Positions 8,638-18,349 of a DNA stretch of 64,000 bases are shown one piece after another. The stretch is from Bacillus sp. B15-48. Lineage in GTDB: Bacteria > Bacillota > Bacilli > Bacillales > Cytobacillaceae. The stretch is from positions 124,001 to 188,000 of the forward strand of contig NZ_WOFU01000002.1 in assembly GCF_016879755.1 (NCBI RefSeq). The letters run 5' to 3'. Position numbers and translations under genes: made by a program. The notes under the pieces were generated by a model. The model made no database searches and was not told the DNA's origin. It saw nothing but the letters and a program-made list of their open reading frames with translations. Every line of letters begins with the position of its first letter. Positions within the stretch are counted from its first letter, which is position 1.

Positions 8638-8670
8638 TAACTAGCATTACTCAAATGTCAATGCTAGTTA
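8638..8670 (-). terminator. Terminator after the ROK regulator
   Basis: An 11-bp perfect stem (TAACTAGCATT / AATGCTAGTTA) is followed on the minus strand by TTTTTTGATTTTATT. It lies 79 nt after the stop at 8749. Confidence 0.75.
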
Positions 8671-8748
8671 CTTAAAATGAAAATTTTATTCTTAAACAAA
8701 ATCATCAAACATGGGTTAAGACTGAAGCCATTGGGGACATTGGAAACA

Positions 8749-9960
8749 TTAGAATGGTCTGTCGATTTGTTTGAAATAAGTTTGAAACACCTGAATTCCA
8801 GCACCAATCGCGATTCCATTTGCTCCCAAGCCGCCTTTCTTAAATTGGATGGAGTCTTTATCTTTTGAATACGTATGTTTCAATGCACTTTCGACCACCC
8901 GTTCATAATAATAGGGCGATTCGTAAATTAAAGACCCATGTAATACAACCAATTCAGGATGTAAAACATTTATCATATTGGCAATCCCAATCCCATAATA
9001 ATATGCAGCTTTTTTCACAATATCTTTCGTTAATGAATCGTTTTTCTTCAACTCATTAATAAATTCATCCATTAATATGGATGGATCTATTGCATTTAAA
9101 GAAGTTGATTCATGTTTCACCCGGCTTTTATATTCATCGAGCATTGCACCAAAGGATGCATAAGTAGTCAAACAGCCTTTTCGGCCACATGTACAAAGTC
9201 TACCTTCAGCTTGAATAATAATATGACCATATGCACTTGAGTCGCCTTGCTTAGAATGGACGAATTGTCCATTGCTAATCACCCCACACCGGACCCCAAA
9301 GCCACCAATACAATAAAGGATATTTTTATATAAAAATTGATGATGAGTATACTCTGCTAATGCTGCTGTATTTGCTCCGTTTTCAACGATAATCGGGACG
9401 GAGAATGTTTCGCTTAAAATCTCTTTTACTTTTACATTTTGCCATTTCGGTGACTGGAAGGCTTCAGGATTATCAATAATCCCTTCCTGACGGTTTAGCG
9501 GCCCTACCGTTCCAACGCCAATTCCTAATAATTGCTCCAGTTCAATTTTAAAATTGGCTAAAAATGTATGAATGATTTGAATAACCTTTGAAAAGACAAC
9601 TTGTGGACTTTCCTTTTTGGTCATTTGAAATGTTTCAATTTCAATAGGCTGAAAGAAAAGATCCATTAGGATTACTTTTGTCTCAATTCTCGAAATATCA
9701 ATACCAATAATATAAGCAATTTTTTCATTGATTTGATAAAGAACAGGAGGGCGACCGCCGCTTGATTTCCCATACCCACTTTCTAGAATGAAATTTCTGT
9801 TCAACATTTCATCAAGCATTCTCGTTAAAGTCGTTTGCTTAATATTTGTTTCCTCAAGGAGCTCGTTTTTAGATGTCTGATGTTTTTGATGGATTAATTT
9901 ATAAACTTTCTTCAACATTTGATTCCTTACAGAATCATTAGCGATAAACTCTTTAAACAT
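8749..9960 (-). CDS. ROK-family transcriptional regulator (XylR/NagC type)
   Basis: The 403-aa product has an N-terminal winged helix (about residues 10-70, with SKNELLEETNIKQTTLTRML). A ROK/sugar-kinase-like domain follows, with IGIDISRIETKVILMD, GIGVGTVGPL and the zinc-binding cluster CTCGRKGCLTTYAS. It probably represses genes in response to a sugar or sugar derivative. No carbohydrate genes sit next to it, so its target is unknown. It reads in the same direction as the CHR pair, with a terminator between them. The family call is firm; the ligand is unknown. Confidence 0.88.
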   Translation of the reverse strand: MFKEFIANDSVRNQMLKKVYKLIHQKHQTSKNELLEETNIKQTTLTRMLDEMLNRNFILESGYGKSSGGRPPVLYQINEKIAYIIGIDISRIETKVILMDLFFQPIEIETFQMTKKESPQVVFSKVIQIIHTFLANFKIELEQLLGIGVGTVGPLNRQEGIIDNPEAFQSPKWQNVKVKEILSETFSVPIIVENGANTAALAEYTHHQFLYKNILYCIGGFGVRCGVISNGQFVHSKQGDSSAYGHIIIQAEGRLCTCGRKGCLTTYASFGAMLDEYKSRVKHESTSLNAIDPSILMDEFINELKKNDSLTKDIVKKAAYYYGIGIANMINVLHPELVVLHGSLIYESPYYYERVVESALKHTYSKDKDSIQFKKGGLGANGIAIGAGIQVFQTYFKQIDRPF

Positions 9961-10094
9961 TCACTCACCGTTGCCAATACTTTATAAAACTCGAAAAAAC
10001 CCTTGGTTGTTGTTCAAACGTCTACCTAGTTTTTCGTTCTTCTTTTCGAGTTTTATCTTATTGCCAGTTTTGACGAAACGGCTCCCCTCCCTAT

Positions 10095-10286
10095 TCATTT
10101 TCGTATTTTATAATCATGACGATTCCTTTGACGATCAACACCGAAAATAGCGATTGCAACCAAAAATAAAATCGATGAAAGTGCTAAAACAATTCCATTC
10201 CATTCACCATCAAAAATCGTCACATTCACAAGTGTAATCGTATGCATAATTATAATAACCATGATTAAACTTGCCGTTATTTTCAA
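10095..10286 (-). CDS. Small two-helix membrane protein, unknown function
   Basis: This is a 63-aa product with two hydrophobic stretches (about residues 4-24 and 30-48) and a basic, polar C-terminus (DRQRNRHDYKIRK). The first codon is TTG at 10286, with AAGGGTG 7 nt upstream; the first ATG lies inside helix one. It is monocistronic. I do not recognise a family. Confidence 0.55.
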   Translation of the reverse strand: MKITASLIMVIIIMHTITLVNVTIFDGEWNGIVLALSSILFLVAIAIFGVDRQRNRHDYKIRK

Positions 10287-10435
10287 GCAAACACACCCTT
10301 ATAAAAGCTTTAATTTAATGTTACCGTATTCAAACGATGTTTCAAGAATTTTTTTCATAATAGCCAAAAAATCAACACCATAATTGGAAGGGCACTGTAA
10401 GAGTCCCTTAAATTATGCTCGGGGTTAAAACTTAG
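10287..10435. other. Upstream flank of the repeat/IS graveyard
   Basis: The region 10287-11057 has no intact gene. It holds an AT-rich promoter side for the small membrane protein, the GC-rich repeat (10436-10572), a short unassigned stretch (10573-10687), the transposase remnant, the long hairpin (10931-10974) and about 80 bp before the pfkA stop. Apart from these I see nothing. Confidence 0.6.
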
Positions 10436-10572
10436 CTGTTGATTTCCGTTCCAGGCGGCTTCGCTTTCCGCGGGCAGTCCGGGAGCCTCCTCAGCGCTAT
10501 TCGCGCCTGCGGGGTCTCCCTTGGCCTTGCACTCCCGCAGGAGTCTTCGCCGCCTTCCACTCCAATCAACAG
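10436..10572. repeat. GC-rich dispersed repeat with TGTTGATT termini
   Basis: This 137-bp block is far richer in GC than its surroundings. It is bounded by the inverted repeat CTGTTGATT (10436-10444) / AATCAACAG (10564-10572). The inside is also imperfectly palindromic (CCAGGCGGCTTCGC... against ...TTCGCCGCCTTCCACT). I recognise this sequence type as a common intergenic repeat of Bacillaceae, probably non-coding and mobilised in trans or spread as a palindromic unit. It lies immediately before an IS remnant. Confidence 0.75.
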
Positions 10573-10687
10573 AGTTCTTTAACTTAGGTTAAATTTAGTT
10601 TAAATATTTAATGTTGAAAACCATATTTGACTTGTCCGATGTAGAAATAGTTGAGCGTTCTAAATACAATATGTCCTTATTCAGTGA

Positions 10688-10900
10688 CAATCAAATCAAT
10701 TATACATAAAGTTTCAAGAATGCGAATATTTTAAAGAAAAGGCAAAGGAACACTACAAAACTAAAGCTAAAAATAACGAATTAAAACAAAGGAACAGGTA
10801 CGATGTTGCAAAACCCTTTGGTCTAATTAGCATGGAATGACAAAGTGCCATAACTATATTTACAGTCAATCTCAAAAGAATTTTAAAACTAATGGACTAA
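10688..10900 (+). pseudogene. C-terminal remnant of an IS1182-type transposase
   Basis: Reading frame 10688-10900 gives a Lys-rich segment (KEKAKEHYKTKAKNNELKQR), then YDVAKPFGLISME, an in-frame TGA at 10838, and then SAITIFTVNLKRILKLMD before TAA. As I recall them, IS1182-family transposases end with KTKAKNNELK...GYDVA..GLI..Q.A..IFTVNLKRILKL. The TGA replaces what should be an Ile/Gln codon, and the N-terminal 80 percent is missing. The gene is therefore dead on two counts. No ATG start is present. Confidence 0.75.
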
Positions 10901-10930
10901 AAAAAGGCAAATAAGCTTCTAATTCACATG

Positions 10931-10974
10931 AAAAACGACTCTAAAATTCTATTTTGAATTTTAGAGTCGTTTTT
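10931..10974. terminator. Long perfect hairpin downstream of the transposase remnant
   Basis: The 19-nt arms AAAAACGACTCTAAAATTC and GAATTTTAGAGTCGTTTTT pair perfectly around a 6-nt loop. It sits 30 nt after the transposase stop and 84 nt from the pfkA stop, so it may be the IS's own terminator now serving pfkA on the other strand. Confidence 0.65.
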
Positions 10975-11057
10975 GGGGTTTGCGAAGTTAACGTTTTTCA
11001 GATAACTAATGGATTTTCAGAGTCCTCCCATAATCGGAGTTGCTTTTTTGTCAAGAA

Positions 11058-12035
<978 letters not shown>

Positions 12036-12185
12036 TTAATTTGTTTATTGGATTAACAAATGTAATTATACATTAAAAAGACATATTTTTCTTTTAAAGA
12101 GCTAAAACCTTGCAACATTTATTGGAGGAAAGATTAGTAGGGTTTTTTTTATAGTTATTCACATTCCCGCAGTAATCGCGTGTTT

Positions 12186-12545
12186 TTAATAACCAACTTC
12201 AACGGAAGCAACTACTATGTACATTAAATCATTTTGATCTCCTTTATCCGCTAGAACAATTCCGCTCGTCGTTAACATCCCCCCATCCATTACCTCAACA
12301 GTTACAATCCCATATGGCAAAGCCTCTTTCACAGCATCAATATCAAGTTTCTCTTTATCACATGGTACAGCTAATTTCACATTCACTCTCATATTGTCCA
12401 AGCTATTCCCTGGTAAAACGGACCGAATCCCTGGCATTGAATTAAAATGGATCGCATTTTTAACCGCACGAACCGCTGCTTTTGTAATATTTTGTCCATG
12501 CACATCAATCCCCATTCCAGTTTCAATAAACATTATTTTATCCAT
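12186..12545 (-). CDS. Lin0512-family protein
   Basis: The 119-aa protein begins MDKIMFIETGMGIDVHGQN and contains TKAAVRAVKNAIHFNSMPG, LPYGIVTVEVMDGGM and a final YIVVASVEVGY. These are conserved blocks I associate with the Lin0512 (TIGR02058) family of single-domain proteins, widespread but without assigned function. Cytoplasmic, no signal. The ATG has AGGAGG 7 nt upstream. It lies 168 nt upstream of pfkA in the same direction without a clear terminator, so the two may be co-transcribed. Confidence 0.8.
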   Translation of the reverse strand: MDKIMFIETGMGIDVHGQNITKAAVRAVKNAIHFNSMPGIRSVLPGNSLDNMRVNVKLAVPCDKEKLDIDAVKEALPYGIVTVEVMDGGMLTTSGIVLADKGDQNDLMYIVVASVEVGY

Positions 12546-12826
12546 TATAATTTCCTCCTACTATTCATTGATTTGTCCCATATATTTTATCTCTTTTCGG
12601 GTTGCTTTGTCAGATATTCATGCTTATCACAAAATATATTGATTCTCTTAATATCCCTATTCTATACTCGTTTTTGAAATTAACAAAAAAATGCAGTTTC
12701 TAGACTATTAAAAAGGTACAATTATATTGGGTTTTAATATAAGATATAGATATAACACTATGAACATAGGAAAAACCACTTAAGACTTTGTCTGAATAAC
12801 ATATGGGAATCAGGAGGATTACATTT

Positions 12827-13183
12827 TTGAGGATACTTATTGTAGAAGACGAGGTTCGGATTAGTCAATTATTGAGTATGTACTTAAAACGAGAATCTTT
12901 TCTTGTCGATGTAGTTGACAATGGAAATGATGGATTATCCAAAGCCCTTCAAGAAGATTATCAATTAATTATTTTGGATCTGTTTTTACCAGGGAAAAAC
13001 GGATTTGAAGTATTAGCAACGCTAAGACAGGAAAAAAACACACCTGTTATTTTGCTATCTGCTCAAAGTGAAGCTAATGATCAAAAACGGATGTTTGAAT
13101 TAGGGGCGAATATGTATATTTCCAAACCATTCAGTCCAAACGACGTCATATCAAAAGTTAAACAGCTATGTTGTTTTAATTGA
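12827..13183 (+). CDS. Single-domain response regulator (CheY-like)
   Basis: The receiver domain is complete: acidic pocket VEDE, phospho-acceptor Asp in LIILDLFLPG, Ser in LLSAQS and Lys in YISKPF. No DNA-binding domain follows; the protein ends after about 118 residues. I chose TTG 12827 because AGGAGG at 12813-12818 lies 8 nt before it; the upstream ATG 12803 would place the SD inside the coding region. No histidine kinase is adjacent, so it is an orphan. It may act by protein-protein contact, as CheY or Spo0F do. Confidence 0.8.
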   Translation: MRILIVEDEVRISQLLSMYLKRESFLVDVVDNGNDGLSKALQEDYQLIILDLFLPGKNGFEVLATLRQEKNTPVILLSAQSEANDQKRMFELGANMYISKPFSPNDVISKVKQLCCFN

Positions 13184-13293
13184 TGGATTATTTGAAGATA
13201 CTAATGTTGTTTTCGTTGTTTCTAACATAGACCTAAAAAATGATTAATAGGAAAATTAACTAGATGAGAAAAAGTTATTAACAAGGGGATCAT

Positions 13294-14280
13294 ATGCACA
13301 TTTTATTTTTGACGCCTTACTTTAACCAACCGAGAGGAAATTCAACAACAATTAAGCGACTTGTTCACTTTTTACAGGTAAAAAATATAAATACATCAGT
13401 CATCCCTTATATGGAAGAGGATAATTGGTACCGTTCCGAGGCAGACATTTATCATATTTTACATGCAACACGCTTTATCCGATGGGCGAGAGAAAATGAT
13501 TTTGCCATTCATCAACCGTACATTGTAACAATGGGAGGTACTGATATAAATATCGATTTACAGGAAACAATGGATGATGAGATGTTTTCTTTCTTAAATG
13601 ACGCTTCTTTTATCACTGTTTTTACAAACGCTGCGAAGGACAAGGTAATACATTTGCATCCAGAATGGGCAACAAAAACAGTTGTCATTCCGCAAGCGAT
13701 ATGGCTCCCTTGGAAGATTTTGCCGAACAAGGAAGAGATGAGTCCTCAAATCCTTCTTCCCGCTGGTTTACGTCCAGTAAAGGATGTTTTGCACGTTCTT
13801 CCAGCACTCGATGAGTTAATCGATTCATATCCAAGAATGACCTTCACGATTCTTGGAGCGAACTTAGACGAAAAAGTAAACAAACAGGTCCAAACACAAG
13901 CCAAGAAGCGACTCTGGATGAAGTATGCAGGGGTTGTCCCATATGAGGTGATGAAAGGATGGTACGAACAAACACAAATTGTCATAAATACTTCCTTGTC
14001 AGAAGGACAATCGCTTGCACTTATGGAAGCGATGGCAATGGGGAAACCTGTTATAGCGAGAAAAAATGAAGCAAACCTACAATTTGTTCGCCATCATCAA
14101 ACGGGTTGGCTTTATGAAACGATGGCTGAATTTAAAGCGGCCGTACATGAAATCGTAAACGAACCTGTACTACGGAATAGAGTGGTCAAGACAGCAAAAG
14201 AATGGATAATTGAAAATCATTCACCTGAAAAAGAAACGAGCAAATATATACAATTATATCAACAACTAAAGACCGAATAA
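13294..14280 (+). CDS. Glycosyltransferase, GT-B fold (family 4-like)
   Basis: The 328-aa product shows a GT-B layout: an N-terminal half with HILFLTPYFNQPRGN, and a C-terminal half with ILLPAGLRPVKDVLHVLPA and the donor-site block INTSLSEGQSLALMEAMAMGKPVIA (E-x7-E type). It would transfer a sugar from a nucleotide donor. The acceptor is unknown and no cell-wall or polysaccharide cluster is nearby. The ATG follows AAGGGG. It lies 110 nt after the CheY-like gene and may be co-transcribed. Confidence 0.85.
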   Translation: MHILFLTPYFNQPRGNSTTIKRLVHFLQVKNINTSVIPYMEEDNWYRSEADIYHILHATRFIRWARENDFAIHQPYIVTMGGTDINIDLQETMDDEMFSFLNDASFITVFTNAAKDKVIHLHPEWATKTVVIPQAIWLPWKILPNKEEMSPQILLPAGLRPVKDVLHVLPALDELIDSYPRMTFTILGANLDEKVNKQVQTQAKKRLWMKYAGVVPYEVMKGWYEQTQIVINTSLSEGQSLALMEAMAMGKPVIARKNEANLQFVRHHQTGWLYETMAEFKAAVHEIVNEPVLRNRVVKTAKEWIIENHSPEKETSKYIQLYQQLKTE

Positions 14281-14304
14281 CCGTCGCGATTACTAGGAGT
14301 AAAA

Positions 14305-14337
14305 AGAGCCGACTCTCTTATCTAACAGTCAGGCTCT
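14305..14337. terminator. Convergent terminator
   Basis: A stem AGAGCCGACT / AGTC-a-GGCTCT lies between the converging glycosyltransferase and reductase genes. It has an A-run on one side, which reads as a T-run on the minus strand. Confidence 0.65.
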
Positions 14338-14354
14338 CTCTGTTTGTTCTGCAC

Positions 14355-15293
14355 TTATTTTCGTACTTCATAAGGCTTTCCATGTTCATAAGGTTTAAGA
14401 ACTCCATACAATGTTTCAATAACAGGAATTGTTACTTCGTGTTTTCTTGCTAAGCGCAGTGCACCGCCATGAAAATGTTCCACTTCAATTGGTAGTCCTT
14501 TTCGCAAATCTTGATGCATCGAGGAAGTTGCCTCTTCTGGAAACTTTTTCAATCGCTTAACCATATTTTCAATTTCTTGATTCGTTAACTCGATCCCCTC
14601 TTTTTCTGCAAGCATGCTCATCTCATAGATAACCTTTTTAGCAACCTCAAAAGTTGCTTCTACATTGGCAATAAACCCAGCCGGTAACTGTGTGGCTGAA
14701 GTAACGCCAGAGAATGCAGTAATAAAGATATACTTTTTCCACATATGCTTTAAGATATTTTCTTCTTTTAAAAGATTTGTTTTTACCCGTTTATGTAAGT
14801 CTTCAAATTTATCACATACATCTGTTTGCTCGGGATGAAGAGACCCAAACTTTAACGCACTACTCCCACTTGTGTGGACGACATGGCCTTGTTCATTTAG
14901 AGTTGCGATAATCGAAGCGAAACCTCCAATTACCTTTTCTTTTCCGACAGCTTTCTGAAGCTTTTCCAAATGCTCCATGCCGTTTAATAACGGCAGAACA
15001 TAGGCACCGGTTTGATGGACAATTGTTTCTACCTGCGGAATTACTTGATCAAGATGATATCCTTTTACTGTGAGGACGATTACATCCACGTTTTCCACTT
15101 CATCCGTTTGCGTGAAAACATTTACATTTTTGCATTCAAAATTTCCTTCAGGGCTGACTATTTTCAAGCCTTCATCTCTTAATTGATTCGCCCGTTTTTC
15201 TCTAACAAAAAAAGAGACATTCTCCCCTGCTTCTAACATTCTACCACCAAAATAAGATCCCAAAGCACCTGCACCTTGTACTAAAATATTCAT
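14355..15293 (-). CDS. 2-dehydropantoate 2-reductase (ketopantoate reductase) family
   Basis: The 312-aa protein has an N-terminal Rossmann site for NADPH (ILVQGAGALGSYFGGRM). The catalytic Lys lies in VLTVKGYHLD, and the C-terminal helical domain carries KKYIFITAFSGVTSATQLPAG and the substrate block HFHGGAL. It would reduce ketopantoate to pantoate for CoA synthesis. Bacilli carry several paralogues, so a side role is possible and I give no symbol. ATG 15293 has GGGGG 8 nt upstream; GTG 15296 is the alternative. Confidence 0.82.
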   Translation of the reverse strand: MNILVQGAGALGSYFGGRMLEAGENVSFFVREKRANQLRDEGLKIVSPEGNFECKNVNVFTQTDEVENVDVIVLTVKGYHLDQVIPQVETIVHQTGAYVLPLLNGMEHLEKLQKAVGKEKVIGGFASIIATLNEQGHVVHTSGSSALKFGSLHPEQTDVCDKFEDLHKRVKTNLLKEENILKHMWKKYIFITAFSGVTSATQLPAGFIANVEATFEVAKKVIYEMSMLAEKEGIELTNQEIENMVKRLKKFPEEATSSMHQDLRKGLPIEVEHFHGGALRLARKHEVTIPVIETLYGVLKPYEHGKPYEVRK

Positions 15294-15439
15294 CACAAAA
15301 TCCCCCTTTTGACTACTATTTTATCAGATTTGACGAAAAACATCCCCGATGATGACACCGGGGGGACGTACTTTTAAAAAAATTATTTGAATACAAGTTG
15401 AGAGAACATAACACGAAAAAAGCGAGGACTTATTGTGAA

Positions 15440-17215
15440 TTAAACAATCCACACAAAGTAAACAATGATAGCAGTTACAATAAGGTATAAAATATTTAAT
15501 GGAATCCCAACTTTCAGATAGTCAGAAAACCGATATCCTCCTGGACCATAAACAATTAAATTTGCTTGGTATCCAATTGGCGTTGCAAAGCTAGCCGATG
15601 CCGCAATCGCAATTGTTACAAAAAAGGCCATCGGGTCAACAGCTAATTGATTCGCAATTGCTAAGGAAACCGGGAACATTAATACTGCGGCTGCGTTATT
15701 GGTAATAATCTCGGTAAAAATGGTCGTTAAGGCATGGACAACGATAATCGCTCCAATTACACCCGCTCCTTTTGTGATTTGCACAAAATAGTTCGCAATT
15801 AAGCCCGCTGCACCCGTTTGATCTAACGCAATTCCAATTCCAATCGCACAAGAGATTAATAACAGTACATCAAATTGAATATATTTCTTTGCCGCCTCGA
15901 ATGAAACTGCTCTTGTTAGGAAAAGCGCAATGACTGCCAACATTGCTGCTTTAAACATTGAAAGAACATTAAATGCAGCTAACAAAATCATTATCACTAT
16001 AGTAACGACAACGATCATTGATTTTCTAGAATCAATAATTTCTGGATCTTCAATTTGCGAAATTAAATAGAAATCTTTTGAATTGCACCATCTATTGGTA
16101 AAATCTTTATTTGCTAACAGCAGCAACGTATCTCCCGCCTTTAATTTTATATCGCCAACTTTGCTGTTAATTCGCTCATCGTTGCGGTGAACAGCTACTA
16201 TTCCGGCATCATATTTGCTTCGAAAGCGACTTTCTTTTGCTGTTTTTTGAATTAAAGGAGATTGATGGGAGACAATAGCCTCCACTAATGAGGCACTACC
16301 GTTTTGCAATCCATCTAGGTTTATCGTTGTTCCCGTTTCAACTCGAAGTCCTTTAATGTTTTGCAACTCGACAATCGTTGATAACATCCCTGTAAAAATT
16401 AGTCGATCATTTTCTTTTAATTTCTTATAAGAAGCAACTGGTGCCGTTCGTTCTCCATTCCTTACGATTTCGATTAAATAAAGACCTTGTAAGCTCCTTA
16501 GACCTGCCTCTTCAATTGTTTTCCCAGCTAAAACCGAATTCGGTTCAACTACCGCCTCTGATAAAAACTCTCGAGAACTTTCATCAAAAGCTTCTTCTGA
16601 TGTTCTCCTTGCTGGCAGTCGTTTATAACCAATCGTTACCATGTAAAAAATTCCGAGTAAACCGGCAGGAAGGCTAACAATCGCAAGCTGAAACATCGAA
16701 AAGCCACTCATCCCATGTTCAAGCATAAAACCATGGATAACGAGATTCGTCGAGGTCCCAATTAATGTTAATGTTCCGCCGAAAATCGTCGCATATGATA
16801 GCGGGATTAAAAATTTAGATGGGGAGATTTTTCGCTCTTTACACCATTTCCGTACTATTGGTGTAAACATAACCACAATTGGAGTATTATTTAAAAACGC
16901 AGACAACGCTGATGTCGGAAGCATCAACTGCAATAGAGATTTTCTCTCATTTGCACCAGATCCTAGTGCCCTCTTCACTACTTGGTTTAAAATCCCACTT
17001 TGTTTTACAGCACCAGCAACAATAAAAAGGAGCGCAACTGTGAGCATCCCTTCATTTGAGAACCCTCTCAAAGCATCAGATGGAGAAAGAATGCCAGTTA
17101 ACAATAGGACAGCTAGTGCACAAAAGACAATAAAATCAGGTCTGGCCACTTCTTTTAATAAACAGATAAGCATACCAATTACAACGAAAAGGACGAAGCC
17201 AATCTCAAATGTCAA
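15440..17215 (-). CDS. SLC13-family permease with two RCK/TrkA-C domains
   Basis: The 591-aa membrane protein has two hydrophobic halves (about residues 1-200 and 395-591) with the DASS motif SFLNNTPIVVMF (residues 106-118) and the mirrored ITNNAAAVLMFP. Two cytoplasmic TrkA-C-like domains lie between them (EAVVEPNSVLAGKTIEEAGL and VEAIVSHQSPLIQKTAKESR). Such proteins are sodium-coupled anion permeases for sulfate, dicarboxylates or similar. The start is TTG 17215, with AGGAG 10 nt upstream. It is monocistronic; the substrate is unresolved. Confidence 0.85.
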   Translation of the reverse strand: MTFEIGFVLFVVIGMLICLLKEVARPDFIVFCALAVLLLTGILSPSDALRGFSNEGMLTVALLFIVAGAVKQSGILNQVVKRALGSGANERKSLLQLMLPTSALSAFLNNTPIVVMFTPIVRKWCKERKISPSKFLIPLSYATIFGGTLTLIGTSTNLVIHGFMLEHGMSGFSMFQLAIVSLPAGLLGIFYMVTIGYKRLPARRTSEEAFDESSREFLSEAVVEPNSVLAGKTIEEAGLRSLQGLYLIEIVRNGERTAPVASYKKLKENDRLIFTGMLSTIVELQNIKGLRVETGTTINLDGLQNGSASLVEAIVSHQSPLIQKTAKESRFRSKYDAGIVAVHRNDERINSKVGDIKLKAGDTLLLLANKDFTNRWCNSKDFYLISQIEDPEIIDSRKSMIVVVTIVIMILLAAFNVLSMFKAAMLAVIALFLTRAVSFEAAKKYIQFDVLLLISCAIGIGIALDQTGAAGLIANYFVQITKGAGVIGAIIVVHALTTIFTEIITNNAAAVLMFPVSLAIANQLAVDPMAFFVTIAIAASASFATPIGYQANLIVYGPGGYRFSDYLKVGIPLNILYLIVTAIIVYFVWIV

Positions 17216-17535
17216 GTTTCACACACTCCTAAACATCAATTCCGAGTTATCTTATTTATATTTACATAAAGGAACTCGGATGAATGTCCAGAGTAGAAAT
17301 GACTCCATATAAAATGAAAATAAGTAAATCGGAATTCATAAAATACCTAAGCACAGTATATGTGCCTACTCTAAAGGAGTGCTAACCGAAATTATTAATA
17401 TAGAACACCGCATGATTTAAATATGGAATGCACAAACTATACATACGAGGAGGTTTGTGTAATGACAAAAATTAATAAAAATGTAAAACAAGATATCAAT
17501 TAAACGTCAAATTCCTACACTTCGTTCTCCTCTAA
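17216..17535. other. Intergenic stretch of about 320 bp
   Basis: This stretch lies between the divergently placed SLC13 start and the lipoprotein end. A small hairpin (GCACA-GTATA-TGTGC, about 17352-17366) and a 13-codon frame at 17462 are the only structures. No convincing promoter or larger gene was seen. Confidence 0.5.
17462..17503 (+). other. 13-codon frame behind a strong ribosome binding site
   Basis: ATG 17462 is preceded by CGAGGAGG 9 nt upstream and opens MTKINKNVKQDIN before TAA. It could be a real micropeptide, or the 5' stump of a gene cut short by mutation. Nothing on this strand lies downstream before the convergent lipoprotein gene, so it is not an obvious leader peptide. Confidence 0.25.
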
Positions 17536-18039
17536 TTATTTTTCACTAAGCTCTAAAACCGGATTTAAACCATTATAGTTTTCTAGTTTTATTTTCGTTA
17601 CCTCTGATAGTTCACGTGCATCTAATGTAAAAATAATTGATCTTGGTGTTGCATCATCAGTACAAGGTCGTTCTGAATCAAGATCCAATTGAACAATCAA
17701 TTCTGATTCCTCACTGCTTACTTTCACAGCGTTTATACCAATCGGACAGCTTCCTGATTCAATTAATCCGAGAAAAATGACAACGGTATTGTCCCATTGA
17801 TAATCTGGAACATTTTCTTGTAAACCAAAATGAGACCATTGTTCTTTAAACGCTTCTGAATCGTAAACTACCTTTACTACAACCCCCTGGTTGGCCACGT
17901 CGTAAAAGTTAGCAGGTAACGTTTTCTCCGTTCCAATCACTTCAAACGCAACTTTCTGTTTGTTTGAACTAGAACATCCCATCAATCCAACACAAATTAT
18001 ATTTAAAGCAACAATAAATTTAAATAATTTCGCTCTCAT
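17536..18039 (-). CDS. Lipoprotein, unknown function
   Basis: The 167-aa product has a lipoprotein signal peptide ending in the lipobox VGLMGC (Cys about residue 22), so it should be anchored to the outer face of the membrane. The mature part of about 145 residues looks like a small beta-rich domain, with FLGLIESGSCPIGINAVKV and two further cysteines (Cys in SGSCP and RPCTD) that could form a disulfide. The SGxxxIxIxxV pattern recalls PrcB-type C-terminal domains, but I would not rely on that. Confidence 0.65.
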   Translation of the reverse strand: MRAKLFKFIVALNIICVGLMGCSSSNKQKVAFEVIGTEKTLPANFYDVANQGVVVKVVYDSEAFKEQWSHFGLQENVPDYQWDNTVVIFLGLIESGSCPIGINAVKVSSEESELIVQLDLDSERPCTDDATPRSIIFTLDARELSEVTKIKLENYNGLNPVLELSEK

Positions 18040-18349
18040 CGTTTTAGCCCCCTTTGGATAGATAAGCTTTTCGTACTCTTATCTTAACGGACGAAAAATC
18101 GTTGTGAAGGGTTTCACTCTTCTATAAAATTCATGATTGAAAGTGCAAGCTTTTAATGGTCCCTTTTGTTTAGTTAAAAGCCGATGAATCTGCCTGTTTC
18201 TAAAATTGTTTAAGGGAATTTCTATTGGAAAAGCAAAATTTGCCCTTCCCACTCATATCATTAGTGTTAACCTTAGTTTTTATCAACATCTCCGAAGTCT
18301 AGAAATTTGAATATTATTGCCAGTTAATTTGATGAAGGGTGGGATGGTT
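18040..18349. other. Intergenic stretch of about 310 bp between divergent genes
   Basis: This region must contain the promoters of the divergent lipoprotein and HpaB-like genes. I see AT-rich segments but no -35/-10 pair good enough to name, and no operator or leader structure. Confidence 0.4.
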
